From the NCBI RefSeq assembly GCF_023667495.1, contig NZ_JAMOZL010000018.1, forward strand, positions 1 to 64,000: a stretch of DNA of 64,000 nt. The letters run 5' to 3'. The DNA comes from Dyadobacter sp. MSC1_007 (lineage in GTDB: Bacteria > Bacteroidota > Bacteroidia > Cytophagales > Spirosomataceae). The notes beneath the pieces are model-generated. The model was not told the DNA's origin, did no database searches, and saw only the letters and a program-made list of their open reading frames with translations. The translations under genes were made by a program, and so were the position numbers. Positions 16,115 through 25,186 of this stretch are shown piece after piece. Each line of letters starts with the position of its first letter. The first letter of the stretch is position 1.

Positions 16115-18577
16115 TTGGCCAAATCCCGCGGACATAGCATTGTTGAACAGTGGTTTAAAGACAAAAAGTGGAAATGGGCCGCTTTTCAGAAGGAAGCGGC
16201 GGCTGCCTATCTGGAAGGAAAGAGCGGTCTTGTGAATGCTCCTACCGGCAGCGGAAAGACCTATTCGCTTTGGCTGCCGATCCTGATCAGACATATTAAC
16301 ACGCTCCCGAAAAAGCCCTTAAAGACCAAAAAAGGCTTGCAAGTGCTCTGGATAACGCCGTTGCGGGCATTGTCGAAAGACCTTTTCCGGAATATGGAGA
16401 TGGCCGCGCTCGAAATGAACCTCACATGGCGCGTAGGCATACGCACGGGCGACACGGGTACACGCGAGCGCAATGAGCAGAAAAAGCAAATGCCCGACGC
16501 GCTGATCATTACGCCTGAGAGCCTCCACATGCTTTTTGCGCAAAAGAACGCGTCGGAATTCTTTAAAAACCTGCATACGGTGGTGGTCGATGAATGGCAC
16601 GAACTAATGGGCAGCAAGCGCGGCACACAAACCGAACTCGCCCTGGCAAAGCTCCGCACGATCACCCCAGCTCTTCAGACCTGGGGCATCTCCGCCACCA
16701 TCGGTAACCTCACAGAAGCCCGCCAAGTGCTCCTCGGCATGCAGTTCCCGCAGGAAAATGCGGTCACTATCCGCGCCAATACCGAGAAAAGAATCCTTGT
16801 AGAAAGCATCATCCCTGAAAAGGTTGAAACATTGCCATGGTCGGGTTACATGGGGATCCGACTGGTTGATAAGGTAGTAGAAGTTGTGAACAAGAGCCGA
16901 ACGACGCTGCTTTTTACCAATACAAGGTCGGGAACGGAGATATGGTACCGGACGATCATCGAAAAATATCCGGAGTTTGCCGGGATTATGGCCCTGCACC
17001 ACGCGTCGCTCGACCGCGAAATACGCGATTGGGTGGAGGATGCCTTGCACGACGAACGCCTGAAACTGGTTATCTGCACGGCAAGTTTGGATCTGGGTGT
17101 GGATTTCCGGCCGGTGGATACGGTTATTCAGGTAGGAAGCCCCAAGAGCATTGCACGGTTTGTACAGCGGGCAGGTCGGAGCGGGCATCAGCCTGGCGTG
17201 GATAGCAAGATTTATTTTTGTCCAACCAATGCATTGGAGCTGATCGAAGCCGTTTCGTTGCGGGAAGGCGTGATCAGGAATATGATCGAAGACCGGCCAC
17301 CTGTTGCCCACGCATTCGATGTGCTGGCGCAATGGATGATTACGTTGGCGGTTGGTGAAGGATTTGATGAGGCGGAATTGTTTGAGGAAGTTCGGAATGC
17401 TTATGGTTACCAATTCCTTAATCGTCAGGAATGGGAGTGGCTTTTGGGATACATTACCACCGGCAGTCCGTCGCTTACCGTGTACGATGAGTATAGAAAA
17501 GTGGAACGTGTCAATGGGCGATATGTGGTGACGAGCCGGCGCATTGCACACCGACATTTGCTAAGCATGGGCACCATTGTCTCGGAAGTTTCGCTGAAAG
17601 TGAAGTTGCAAAGTGGTAGATATCTCGGATCGGTAGAAGAGTCGTTTGTAACCTGGATGAAGGCCGGGGACGTCTTTTTCTTTGCCGGAATGAGTGTGGA
17701 ATTTGTGAGAATCCATGAAATGACGGTTACCGTCAGAAAGGCCGAGGGGAAAAAAGGTTACCTCGTGCGCTGGGCAGGTGGGCGGATGCCGTTGTCATCC
17801 CAGCTTTCAGCATTTATACGCGAGCGGCTGGCGGACGCGATCGAAAACCCTCATAAGGAGGTGGAATTGGCCAAAATGCAGCCGCTGCTCGAATTACAGG
17901 CGAAACGGTCGGTCATTCCAAAAACCAATGAGTTGCTGGTCGAGCAGTGCGAAACCCGCGAGGGATATCATATATTTATATTCCCGTTCGAGGGGCGATT
18001 GGTGCACGAAGGCATGTCGATTTTACTGGCCTACCGCATCAGTCAGTTGCGGCCCATTACATTTTCGGTGGCGATGAACGATTACGGGTTTGAGTTGTTA
18101 AGTGATCAGTATGTCGATCTGGCTGAAATTTTAGGCGAAACGGACCTTTTTTCAACCAAACACCTCGTGGATGACATTTACCAAAGCGTGAATGCGACTG
18201 AAATGGCTAAACGGAAATTTCGGGAGATAGCGGCCATTGCCGGACTCATGTTTCAGGGTTACCCGGGTAAATATGTTAAAACCAGGCAATTGCAGGCATC
18301 AAGTTCGCTGTTGTTTACCGTAATGAGCAAGTATGAAGACAATAACCTGCTCATTAAGCAGGCATATCAGGAAGTTTTGACCTATCAATTAGAAGAAGTG
18401 AGAATGCGGGAGGCGCTGGACCGGATTGAACATCAAAAAATAGTCATACAACACACCGACAGACCGACGCCATTTTCGTTCCCGATCATGGTGGACAGGC
18501 TTAGGGAACAGTTAACATCGGAAAAACTGGATGACAGGATCCAGAAAATGATCAAACAGTACGGGAATGCAGATTGA
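16115..18577 (+). CDS. Ligase-associated Lhr-type DEXH-box DNA helicase
   Basis: The 820-residue SF2 helicase has Walker A NAPTGSGKT (41-49), ITPLRALSKDL, DEWH box (159-162), SATIGNL, and the C-terminal core motif FVQRAGRSGHQPG, followed by a winged-helix region and the Lhr-core domain. Lhr-core helicases are 3'-to-5' DNA translocases; this clade is annotated as ligase-associated. TTG at 16115 is taken as start because the conserved N-terminus (EQWFKDKKWKWAAFQKEA) begins there and the next ATG lies past Walker A. The end overlaps PdeM by 11 bases. Confidence 0.93.
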   Translation: MAKSRGHSIVEQWFKDKKWKWAAFQKEAAAAYLEGKSGLVNAPTGSGKTYSLWLPILIRHINTLPKKPLKTKKGLQVLWITPLRALSKDLFRNMEMAALEMNLTWRVGIRTGDTGTRERNEQKKQMPDALIITPESLHMLFAQKNASEFFKNLHTVVVDEWHELMGSKRGTQTELALAKLRTITPALQTWGISATIGNLTEARQVLLGMQFPQENAVTIRANTEKRILVESIIPEKVETLPWSGYMGIRLVDKVVEVVNKSRTTLLFTNTRSGTEIWYRTIIEKYPEFAGIMALHHASLDREIRDWVEDALHDERLKLVICTASLDLGVDFRPVDTVIQVGSPKSIARFVQRAGRSGHQPGVDSKIYFCPTNALELIEAVSLREGVIRNMIEDRPPVAHAFDVLAQWMITLAVGEGFDEAELFEEVRNAYGYQFLNRQEWEWLLGYITTGSPSLTVYDEYRKVERVNGRYVVTSRRIAHRHLLSMGTIVSEVSLKVKLQSGRYLGSVEESFVTWMKAGDVFFFAGMSVEFVRIHEMTVTVRKAEGKKGYLVRWAGGRMPLSSQLSAFIRERLADAIENPHKEVELAKMQPLLELQAKRSVIPKTNELLVEQCETREGYHIFIFPFEGRLVHEGMSILLAYRISQLRPITFSVAMNDYGFELLSDQYVDLAEILGETDLFSTKHLVDDIYQSVNATEMAKRKFREIAAIAGLMFQGYPGKYVKTRQLQASSSLLFTVMSKYEDNNLLIKQAYQEVLTYQLEEVRMREALDRIEHQKIVIQHTDRPTPFSFPIMVDRLREQLTSEKLDDRIQKMIKQYGNAD

Positions 18578-19208
18578 GATCAGAGGTAACCATTTTTTAT
18601 TATTGACACAAAGGGCCATTTTTTGGCAAGAAACGCAGACATTACTGATCGGCGACCTGCATTTGGGGAAAGTGACGCATTTCAGGAAGGAAGGTATTGC
18701 TATCCCGAACAATGCGGCTGCCAACAATTTTGAAAGGCTGAATGAACTCGTGCAGCAGACCGGCGCCACACGCATCATTTTCCTGGGCGATCTTTTTCAT
18801 AGTCAATATAACTCGGAGTGGGAAACCTTCCGCGAATGGCGGGCGGCGCATCATTACATGGAAATGATCATCGTAATGGGTAACCACGATATTCTGCCGC
18901 TAAGCTTATTGCTCGAATGCGATCTGGAAGTTTACATGGAAGATTATGAGGAAGATGTATTCATATTTACCCATCACCCACGGGTTGAGTTCGATACTTC
19001 GAAATTCGTTTTTGCTGGCCATGTACACCCGGTTTTTACTTCCTACGGCAAAGGTCGCCAGAGCGTGCGGCTGCCTTGCTTCGTAATCGACAAACACCAG
19101 GCCATTCTACCCAGCTTCGGCGTATTCACCGGCGGCTATCAAATGGCGCTGGGGGGTGATCGCAAGATTTACATTACCACGGAGACGAAGGTTTTCTCTG
19201 TTTGTTAG
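18567..19208 (+). CDS. pdeM: Ligase-associated DNA damage response phosphoesterase PdeM
   Basis: The 213-residue calcineurin-like enzyme shows the metallophosphoesterase motifs GDLHLGK (29-35), GDLFHS, GNHD, FTHHP and GHVHP in order. Family members in repair clusters are manganese-dependent nucleases/phosphoesterases acting on single-stranded DNA or phosphodiesters. It is the last gene of the cassette, overlapping the helicase gene by 11 bases, and likely acts with the MBL exonuclease and ligase in end processing. Confidence 0.93.
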   Translation: MQIEIRGNHFLLLTQRAIFWQETQTLLIGDLHLGKVTHFRKEGIAIPNNAAANNFERLNELVQQTGATRIIFLGDLFHSQYNSEWETFREWRAAHHYMEMIIVMGNHDILPLSLLLECDLEVYMEDYEEDVFIFTHHPRVEFDTSKFVFAGHVHPVFTSYGKGRQSVRLPCFVIDKHQAILPSFGVFTGGYQMALGGDRKIYITTETKVFSVC

Positions 19209-19242
19209 GGCTTGATAGAGAGATATTTGTGGGTTGCGAACA

Positions 19243-19465
19243 TAGGAGGCTCCATCCGGAGCCACATAAATTTTGACAATTGCCATTTTTGCTAGAAACA
19301 GGGGATTCCTCCGGAATCTTGCATTCTGCCAAAGACGAGCGTTTTGCCAGAAGCAGAAAGCCCATCCAGTGTTAGATTACGCGTTTTTGTTCCGACAGGA
19401 ACACCCTGTTTCTAGAAAATTAACAAATGGCGTAACCACGTACCGGCTCCGAATGGAGCCTCCTA
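19243..19465. repeat. 223-bp element of nested inverted repeats (REP/MITE-like)
   Basis: Outer arms at 19243-19263 and 19445-19465 are inverted copies with one mismatch in 21; each arm is itself a hairpin (GGCTCC-ATCC-GGAGCC and GGCTCC-GAAT-GGAGCC). Inner arms at 19293-19318 and 19389-19414 share TAGAAACAGGG and end in further mini-palindromes (GATTCCTCCGGAATC; GTTCCGACAGGAAC). A third imperfect pair, TTCTGCCAAA and TTTTGCCAGAA, lies near the centre. The trinucleotide ACA flanks both ends. No protein is encoded. It lies between convergent genes, and its right end supplies the TAG stop of the small gene on the minus strand. Confidence 0.75.
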
Positions 19466-19711
19466 ACATTTGCAGCGATTTTCATCCAGCTTCGCAACCA
19501 AGCTCGCCACACGAAGTTGATTCACCAAATGCACCCGCGTTTCAGATGAGATGTATTTAAGATCTTCGTTAAACAGAAGGCTTTCGGCCATGAAATGCAG
19601 GGATTCAATCATTTCATTGGCGCTATCGGTTTGGAAGAAGGACTTGATGATCTCGTGTTGGTTGGTGCTGATTAGCTCGTTGTTGGTTTGTGACGTTTGT
19701 TGTGTGTTCAT
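19463..19711 (-). CDS. Small hypothetical protein (82 residues)
   Basis: A glutamine/asparagine-rich N-terminus (NTQQTSQTNNELIST) precedes a helical part with SFFQTDSANEMIESLHFMAESLLF and SETRVHLVNQLRVASLVAKL. No signal peptide or known domain is recognised. The end is notable: the TAG stop at 19463-19465 consists of the terminal bases of the adjacent inverted-repeat element, and the last residues ENRCKC may therefore differ from those of orthologues. It could be a regulatory peptide, but nothing shows this. Confidence 0.55.
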   Translation of the reverse strand: MNTQQTSQTNNELISTNQHEIIKSFFQTDSANEMIESLHFMAESLLFNEDLKYISSETRVHLVNQLRVASLVAKLDENRCKC

Positions 19712-19799
19712 AGTTGTGCTGAAGTTAGTTGTGAAATTATTGTTTGATCTAAAATATTTGTCGGATTTCCTACAAATTTAATTCAAATAAAAAGCCGTA

Positions 19800-20009
19800 T
19801 TACGGCTCATAAACGATAATGGTTTCGATTCGGAAATTACCGAACTCAACCAAGATGTCCCGCATTCGCTTTTCGGAGATTCCCTGATTATAAGTGTAAT
19901 CCCTCCATGCTATGACTGGTTTCCCTTTTTTTACGTCGGCGGGAAGCGATGGGTATACATTTTTTATCCACCAATCAAATGCCTCCCGAATCGAGTCAAA
20001 TTTCTTCAT
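19800..20009 (-). CDS. Small hypothetical protein (69 residues)
   Basis: The peptide MKKFDSIREAFDWWIKNVYP... has aromatic-rich helices, a WRDYTYNQGISEKRMRDILVEFG segment that could form a helix-turn-helix-like pair, and a short C-terminal strand. It begins with ATG at 20009 and is separate from flanking genes. The family is not recognised; regular codon use and a compact fold-like pattern favour a real gene. Confidence 0.5.
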   Translation of the reverse strand: MKKFDSIREAFDWWIKNVYPSLPADVKKGKPVIAWRDYTYNQGISEKRMRDILVEFGNFRIETIIVYEP

Positions 20010-20116
20010 ACAAATATATTCACTTTTCGAGTTTCCTACAAGAGTTTCTTTGCAAATATTTCAAAGGTAGTCATAAGAATGCCCATTCTAATCGCATGTC
20101 TTCGTTCTGAAAAAAC

Positions 20117-22120
20117 TCAGCCAATACCCGCATGCTCAGCCGACGTCTTAACCTGCAAATGCTGGCCGATGACGCGGATCAGTTCTTCGGCTTTGAATGG
20201 CTTGGTGACAAACCCGCTGAAATTACACGCCGCGATCTCGGGTGTCCGTTCGGCGAAAGTGTCGGCGGTTAAAGCGATAACAGGCACTTTGTGATGACGC
20301 GGAAAGGAGCTCCTGATCTTTTTCATGGCAGTTACGCCGTCCATAACAGGCATTTGAATGTCCATCAGGATAAGGTCGAAATCGCCATTTTCCAAGGCGG
20401 AAAGTACTTCTTTGCCATTGTTGCAGATCACAAATTCCGCATTCCATTTGTTCAAAAGGTGTTTGAGCAGGATCTGATTGGCGAGAATGTCTTCCGCGGC
20501 GAGTATCCGGTATCCTTTGAGTGAAAGCGCGACAGGCGTGCCGGTTTTCTCTTCTTCATAGGAAGTGCTCCCTTTGCCAAAATTCAATACCACTGTGAAA
20601 ATGGTACCCTCCCCAAGCTTGCTTTTGGCCGACACTGAGCCGTTCATTAGTTCGGTTATTTTACGGGTAATGCTCAAACCGAGCCCTGTACCACCAAAAT
20701 TCCGTGTCGCACTATTGTTGTGAGCCTGTGAAAAGCTGTCGAAGATCATATTCAATTTATCTTCCGAAATACCTATCCCCGAATCGGCGACATCGATTTT
20801 CAGATCGAGATTATTCCCGTGATCTTTTTGCAAATGCACTGAAACGCGAACAAAACCGCCTTCCTCTGTAAATTTGAGTGCATTTCCGATTAGGTTGACC
20901 ATGATCTGGTTGAGCCGGTAGGCGTCGCCCATTACGATATGGGGCACCTCACTGTCGACGTGGAATGTGAAGTCGATGGTTTTTTCACGTGCCCGGATCT
21001 CGAAGGTTTTCATGAGATAGCCCAGCTTTTCGCGAAGGTCGAACTCGAAATTTTCCAACCCGAACTTGCCTGCCTCGATCTTGGAAAAATCGAGAATATC
21101 GTTCAGGATCACCATCAGGTTGTCTGCTGAATATTTGATGGTGTTCAGATATTGGTGTTCCTGTCCGGTGAAGCCGCTGGATAACAGTAAGTCCGTAAAA
21201 CCGATAATGGCATTCATGGGCGTTCGGATCTCATGGCTCATCGTCGATAAAAAGTCTGATTTAATGCGCGTAGCCTCTTCGGCGTCCTTTTTAGCTTGGA
21301 TCAGTTCTTTTTCAGCGATTTTACGGGCGGTAATGTCGATCGCGGTGCCCAGCACCTCCTGGACCTGTCCTCTTTCATTTCTTTTAAAAGGGACTTCCCT
21401 CGTGATGATCCATACTTCGGAGCCGTCGCGGTGTTTCAACCGGAATTCTTTCTCAATCACTTCACCGTCTTTTACCCATTGGCGCATATAATGGTAATGT
21501 CTCCGGAAAGTCAGCAGATCCTGATCGTTAACTATGCGTGGAAGCCCTTCTTTATAGTCGGTATTTACTTCGTCTTTCGAATAGCCCAGTATTTTCCATA
21601 TCTGCTTATTATGGAAGATATTTGTCCATTTTTCAATATCGATCACGTAGATGATATTGGGCGACAGAAGAGCTATTTTGTTGATAAACTCTTCTTTTTC
21701 AGCTAGCTCGTGCTCGGCTTCTTCACGTCCTTTTTCCACTTCAAGCATTTGGTTCATTGTGTGGAAAACTTTAGTGAGCTTCTCTGGTGTGATCTCTGCC
21801 TTGGGGAAATAGTCCATCGCACCGGCTTTCATCATTTCTACTGCAATGCGCTCGTCGCCGTGGGAAGTAAGTATGATAACCGGAAGGTGAGGAGCTGTTT
21901 TTTTGAGCTTTTTAAGGAGTTCGAGACCGTTTGTTTTTGGTAATTGATAGTCCAAAAAAATGCAGCCCGGTGTCCATGAATCCAGCGTGGTAAGTGCCTC
22001 TTCTGCATATTTGCACAACTTTATCTCAGCTATCTCAACTTGCGCTTTTCTGATCGCACGGTCGAGTTTCATAGCGTCAATATCGTCGTCTTCAACAAGT
22101 AATATGGATAGAGGGGTCAT
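20117..22120 (-). CDS. Hybrid sensor histidine kinase (REC-PAS-HisKA-HATPase-REC)
   Basis: The 667-residue cytoplasmic kinase begins with a receiver domain (LLVEDDDID, phospho-acceptor Asp57 in IFLDYQLPKTNG), then a PAS domain with PAC segment (about 145-275), HisKA with FLSTMSHEIRTPMNA (His near 305), HATPase with N, G1 (DSGIGI) and G2 (GGTGLGLSI) boxes, and a C-terminal receiver with Asp587 in LILMDIQMPVMDG. It has no transmembrane segment. A receiver at the N-terminus suggests input from another kinase. It is the last gene of a four-gene run; no DNA-binding output is present. Confidence 0.93.
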   Translation of the reverse strand: MTPLSILLVEDDDIDAMKLDRAIRKAQVEIAEIKLCKYAEEALTTLDSWTPGCIFLDYQLPKTNGLELLKKLKKTAPHLPVIILTSHGDERIAVEMMKAGAMDYFPKAEITPEKLTKVFHTMNQMLEVEKGREEAEHELAEKEEFINKIALLSPNIIYVIDIEKWTNIFHNKQIWKILGYSKDEVNTDYKEGLPRIVNDQDLLTFRRHYHYMRQWVKDGEVIEKEFRLKHRDGSEVWIITREVPFKRNERGQVQEVLGTAIDITARKIAEKELIQAKKDAEEATRIKSDFLSTMSHEIRTPMNAIIGFTDLLLSSGFTGQEHQYLNTIKYSADNLMVILNDILDFSKIEAGKFGLENFEFDLREKLGYLMKTFEIRAREKTIDFTFHVDSEVPHIVMGDAYRLNQIMVNLIGNALKFTEEGGFVRVSVHLQKDHGNNLDLKIDVADSGIGISEDKLNMIFDSFSQAHNNSATRNFGGTGLGLSITRKITELMNGSVSAKSKLGEGTIFTVVLNFGKGSTSYEEEKTGTPVALSLKGYRILAAEDILANQILLKHLLNKWNAEFVICNNGKEVLSALENGDFDLILMDIQMPVMDGVTAMKKIRSSFPRHHKVPVIALTADTFAERTPEIAACNFSGFVTKPFKAEELIRVIGQHLQVKTSAEHAGIG

Positions 22121-22148
22121 TAGGAATGTCAGTTCGTGCGGTGATTTG

Positions 22149-22580
22149 CTATTGAGGGTATTCGCAAAGTGTCCAATAGCTGTTTAAAGTTGATACTGCG
22201 GCGATAAAACGGTCCATGGATAGTGGTTTCAAAATATAGCCGGCCACGTTGAGATTGAAAGCGTCAATTTTATCGCTGTCTTCATTAGAAGTAGTCATCA
22301 CAAAAACCGACAGCGAAGCAAGTTCCGGGTCCTGCCGGATCTCTTTCAGGAACTCGATACCGCCCATTTTGGGCATATTAAGGTCCAGTAACACGATTTT
22401 CGGCCTGGGATATTCCGGACTATTGGAGCGAAGCATTGCCAGGGCATCGAGACCGTTGGATGCGACAATGAGCTGATTGGAAATATTGTTTTTCTTGAAC
22501 GCCCGTTTGACGTTCATGACATCTACTTCGTCATCTTCTACGAGGAGTATGGTCATCGGGATAGAGTTGGGAATGGACAT
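22149..22580 (-). CDS. Single-domain response regulator (Rcp1/CheY-like)
   Basis: The 143-residue receiver-only protein has the acidic pocket LLVEDDEVD, Asp66 in IVLLDLNMPKMGG, the T/S position in FVMTTSNEDSD and Lys in GYILKPLS. The insertion between the second helix and the Asp strand is characteristic of Rcp1-like regulators paired with phytochrome-type kinases. It carries no output domain, so it probably relays phosphate between the upstream PAS kinase and the downstream hybrid kinase. It starts 34 bases after the PAS-kinase stop and ends 28 bases before the hybrid-kinase start. Confidence 0.92.
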   Translation of the reverse strand: MSIPNSIPMTILLVEDDEVDVMNVKRAFKKNNISNQLIVASNGLDALAMLRSNSPEYPRPKIVLLDLNMPKMGGIEFLKEIRQDPELASLSVFVMTTSNEDSDKIDAFNLNVAGYILKPLSMDRFIAAVSTLNSYWTLCEYPQ

Positions 22581-22614
22581 TGCCGTGATTGATCTTATTT
22601 ATAGTTTGGATGGG

Positions 22615-23949
22615 TTACTTGGTATTTTCTGTGTTTTTTGATTCGTTCTTGGGCCAGGTAAAGAAAAATGTGGTTCCTTCGCCCATTACCGACTCTATCC
22701 GGATAGTGCTGTGCTTTTCATCCAGTATCTTCTTCACAATTGCCAGTCCCACACCGGTGCTTTCAATCTCATCCCTGGCTTGGAGGGTTTGAAAAATGAC
22801 AAAAATCCGCTCATGGAACTCCGGACTGATGCCTGGGCCGTTATCGCGTACATAAAATTCATATTGCGTACCCTGGTCTTTCCAGCCGATTCCCAGCTCG
22901 ATCTCAGATTTATCGTTATACTTGATACCATTGGAAATCAGGTTCTGAAGTATCTGGTTCAGGGCGATTTTTTCTGCATCCATTTCCATCGCCGGATTGC
23001 CGTCGATTTTGAACCTTATCGATTTTTTTGGACTGAATGTATCGCATAGTTCATCTACGAGGCCCTTAATCAGAAATTTCTCCTTAACGGTCTTAATGCG
23101 GCCTGCACGCGAATAGGACAATATCCCGTTGATGAGGTTCTCCATTCTGTGCACCCGGCCACGCAGCAGCCTGAACTGGTCTTTCGTCTCGCCTTCAAGC
23201 AGGTGTTCAAGATCTTCTTCGATCCATTCCGACAGGTTGTTGATCGCCCGAAGCGGTGCTTTGAGGTCGTGGCTTACGACATATGCGAACTGGTCGAGCT
23301 CTGCATTAATGCGTTCAAGATCGAATGTATAAGATTTTAACTTGGTCTCAGCCGTTACGCGGGCAGTGACATCCGACAGCGTTCCTGTAAAGCCAATATG
23401 TTCTCCGTCTGCATAGTACGGACTCAACGAAACGCCCAGCCATTTTTCCTCAGCATCCGCCGTTGTGATTATCAGCGTTTTATCGATTACTGCGAGTTCT
23501 TGTGTGAAGTTCAGTTTTTCGCTGACATCCTCGGCATGGAAAAAACTGGCCATATTGCTGCCCAGACTGGTATGCACGGAAAATCCGGTAATCGTTTCCC
23601 AGGCCTGGTTCAGGTAGGTGAAGTTTCCTTCCCGGTCCAGCTGCACGAGCACTTCCGAAATACTGCCTACTACTTCTGCCAGTCTTTTGCTGGTTAATGC
23701 GGCTTCTTCGGTTTTTTCCTGTGCAATGCGGCTCAGCTCGCGGTTGGCTTTAAAAAGTTCTCCTGAACTCTGTTCCAGGATCAGTTCTACGCGAGTAAGA
23801 TCATCCTGAAATTCAGTGTAAGCCTGATGAACGGACGCCAGAAAATCCTGCATTTCGGGATGTTCGGCAAGTTCAGGCGGTAACGACTTTCGGATCTGTC
23901 GTTTTAAAAGTCGGTGATAATTGGTGTCGGTCAGTTCAAGGGTTTGCAT
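22615..23949 (-). CDS. PAS-containing sensor histidine kinase (phytochrome-type HisKA)
   Basis: The 444-residue protein has an N-terminal coiled coil (about 35-95), a PAS domain (about 92-200, VLVQLDREGNFTYLNQAWETITGFS), HisKA with YVVSHDLKAPLRAINNLSEWI (His227) and a HATPase domain with NGIKYND, RDNGPGI and GVGLAIVKKI. The HDLKAPLRAI form is typical of bacteriophytochrome-like kinases that work with Rcp1-type receivers, which matches its neighbour. No transmembrane segments are seen. The ATG lies 5 bases after the stop of the FIST gene, implying coupled translation. Confidence 0.93.
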   Translation of the reverse strand: MQTLELTDTNYHRLLKRQIRKSLPPELAEHPEMQDFLASVHQAYTEFQDDLTRVELILEQSSGELFKANRELSRIAQEKTEEAALTSKRLAEVVGSISEVLVQLDREGNFTYLNQAWETITGFSVHTSLGSNMASFFHAEDVSEKLNFTQELAVIDKTLIITTADAEEKWLGVSLSPYYADGEHIGFTGTLSDVTARVTAETKLKSYTFDLERINAELDQFAYVVSHDLKAPLRAINNLSEWIEEDLEHLLEGETKDQFRLLRGRVHRMENLINGILSYSRAGRIKTVKEKFLIKGLVDELCDTFSPKKSIRFKIDGNPAMEMDAEKIALNQILQNLISNGIKYNDKSEIELGIGWKDQGTQYEFYVRDNGPGISPEFHERIFVIFQTLQARDEIESTGVGLAIVKKILDEKHSTIRIESVMGEGTTFFFTWPKNESKNTENTK

Positions 23950-23954
23950 TGCGG

Positions 23955-25076
23955 CTATTCACGAAAAGTGGTAATGGTCATCGTCTGGTTATGAAGTTCG
24001 CATAGGGAATCGCGGTTAAATGGCGCGAGTTCGCCATAAGAGTAAAACCCGGTCATAACAGGCCCCGCGAGGACTTCGGAAACGCTTTCGACCTCCTCTT
24101 CCACCATCTGTTTAAGAACCAGTTTCCTCCCGACACAGCTTACCAGTATCGCAAATTCCGCATTGTTTTCAAGTCCTTTGGCTGCTTCTTGTGCAGCTTC
24201 TTCCGCACCGTTGATCAGGCGGTCATTATTGGCTTTCATTAACCTTACAAATGAGCCTTCCGGAATGTCACCCGCGAATGTGAGGCTTTTTTCGTTCTCA
24301 TTAATACCCAAAATCGTCCGTACCACAGGCGCACGATCTTCACTATCCCGCATACCAAGCGGAAAAAGTAGGCCCGACGCTGGTAGGTCTTTCGCTTTAT
24401 CCCCGAGGAAGGATTTATAAAGATCTAATGCAGGTTCACCGTCTATTTCGTAAAGGATATTGTCTTTGGACCTGGTAACAAGCCTGTCGAGCCCGAAACT
24501 GTCCCAGCCGCCACGTGAACCGAACCCGATTGAGAGTTTTTCACCATAAAAACCGATGGCAGCCACGCTTTCGGTAGTCACTTTGCCATCCGGCTCAATG
24601 ATCACGGTTCTAGAAAACTGAGATCCGTCACCAGCCAGTCCACCGGTGATTGTGACGTCCGGCGACAAACCTTCTGTCATGCCTTTCACAAGATCTGTAC
24701 CGTTTACTTTCAGTCCGTCGGAAACGACGAATACGTGTTTAAGGCCTTCGGCGGGAAGCATGGATACCAGCTGTTTTCCGGCGTCGAAACTATCAAAAGC
24801 AACGTTATCGAGGTGAACTCGCGAGCTTTTGACAACCACTTCATCGAAGGCAACGCCCGTCACAATAATAGTATGGTCCAGGACCGATTCATTCGCAATC
24901 TCCCCCGCAGTTGAGCAGCCGGAAAAAATTGCTTCCGGGTATTTAGCTGACAATTGCTCCATCATGCCGCTCGTTTCGAGCAACTCTCTGTTCCCGAAAA
25001 TGAATAATAGTTGGGGTGTGAAATTAAATGGAAATTCAGAATGATTATCGGGGTAAACGAATTGAGCTATTTGCAT
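23955..25076 (-). CDS. FIST N- and C-domain signal transduction protein
   Basis: The 373-residue protein matches the FIST sensory module: an N-domain with LLFIFGNRELLET, SGCSTAGEI, HVFVVSDGLKVNGTDLVKG and GGLAGDGSQF, then a FIST C-domain with FGSRGGWDSFGLDRLVTRSK, GLLFPLGMRD and a final GFYSYGELAPF. FIST domains are proposed to bind small ligands, possibly amino acids, and occur with chemotaxis or kinase genes. As the first gene of the kinase/receiver operon it is the likely input module. It is cytoplasmic, with no signal peptide. Confidence 0.9.
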   Translation of the reverse strand: MQIAQFVYPDNHSEFPFNFTPQLLFIFGNRELLETSGMMEQLSAKYPEAIFSGCSTAGEIANESVLDHTIIVTGVAFDEVVVKSSRVHLDNVAFDSFDAGKQLVSMLPAEGLKHVFVVSDGLKVNGTDLVKGMTEGLSPDVTITGGLAGDGSQFSRTVIIEPDGKVTTESVAAIGFYGEKLSIGFGSRGGWDSFGLDRLVTRSKDNILYEIDGEPALDLYKSFLGDKAKDLPASGLLFPLGMRDSEDRAPVVRTILGINENEKSLTFAGDIPEGSFVRLMKANNDRLINGAEEAAQEAAKGLENNAEFAILVSCVGRKLVLKQMVEEEVESVSEVLAGPVMTGFYSYGELAPFNRDSLCELHNQTMTITTFRE

Positions 25077-25186
25077 ATAGGCGGGTCGTTTCGACTTTTT
25101 AATTCGATCTACAATTTACATAAAAGTTTTGAGCAGCGAACTAATTTTACTCGTAACACTATGTAATCCCGACTAATACGTTTTTG

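Noticed and set aside
16604..17557. A long open frame of 317 codons on the minus strand inside the helicase gene
   Set aside because: It lies wholly antisense to a helicase with all motifs intact, and its translation shows no domain pattern.
20011..20018. TATATTTG promoter box right before the 69-residue gene
   Set aside because: The predicted transcript start would fall inside or at the coding start, leaving no leader, so the match is likely chance or the start codon is misplaced.
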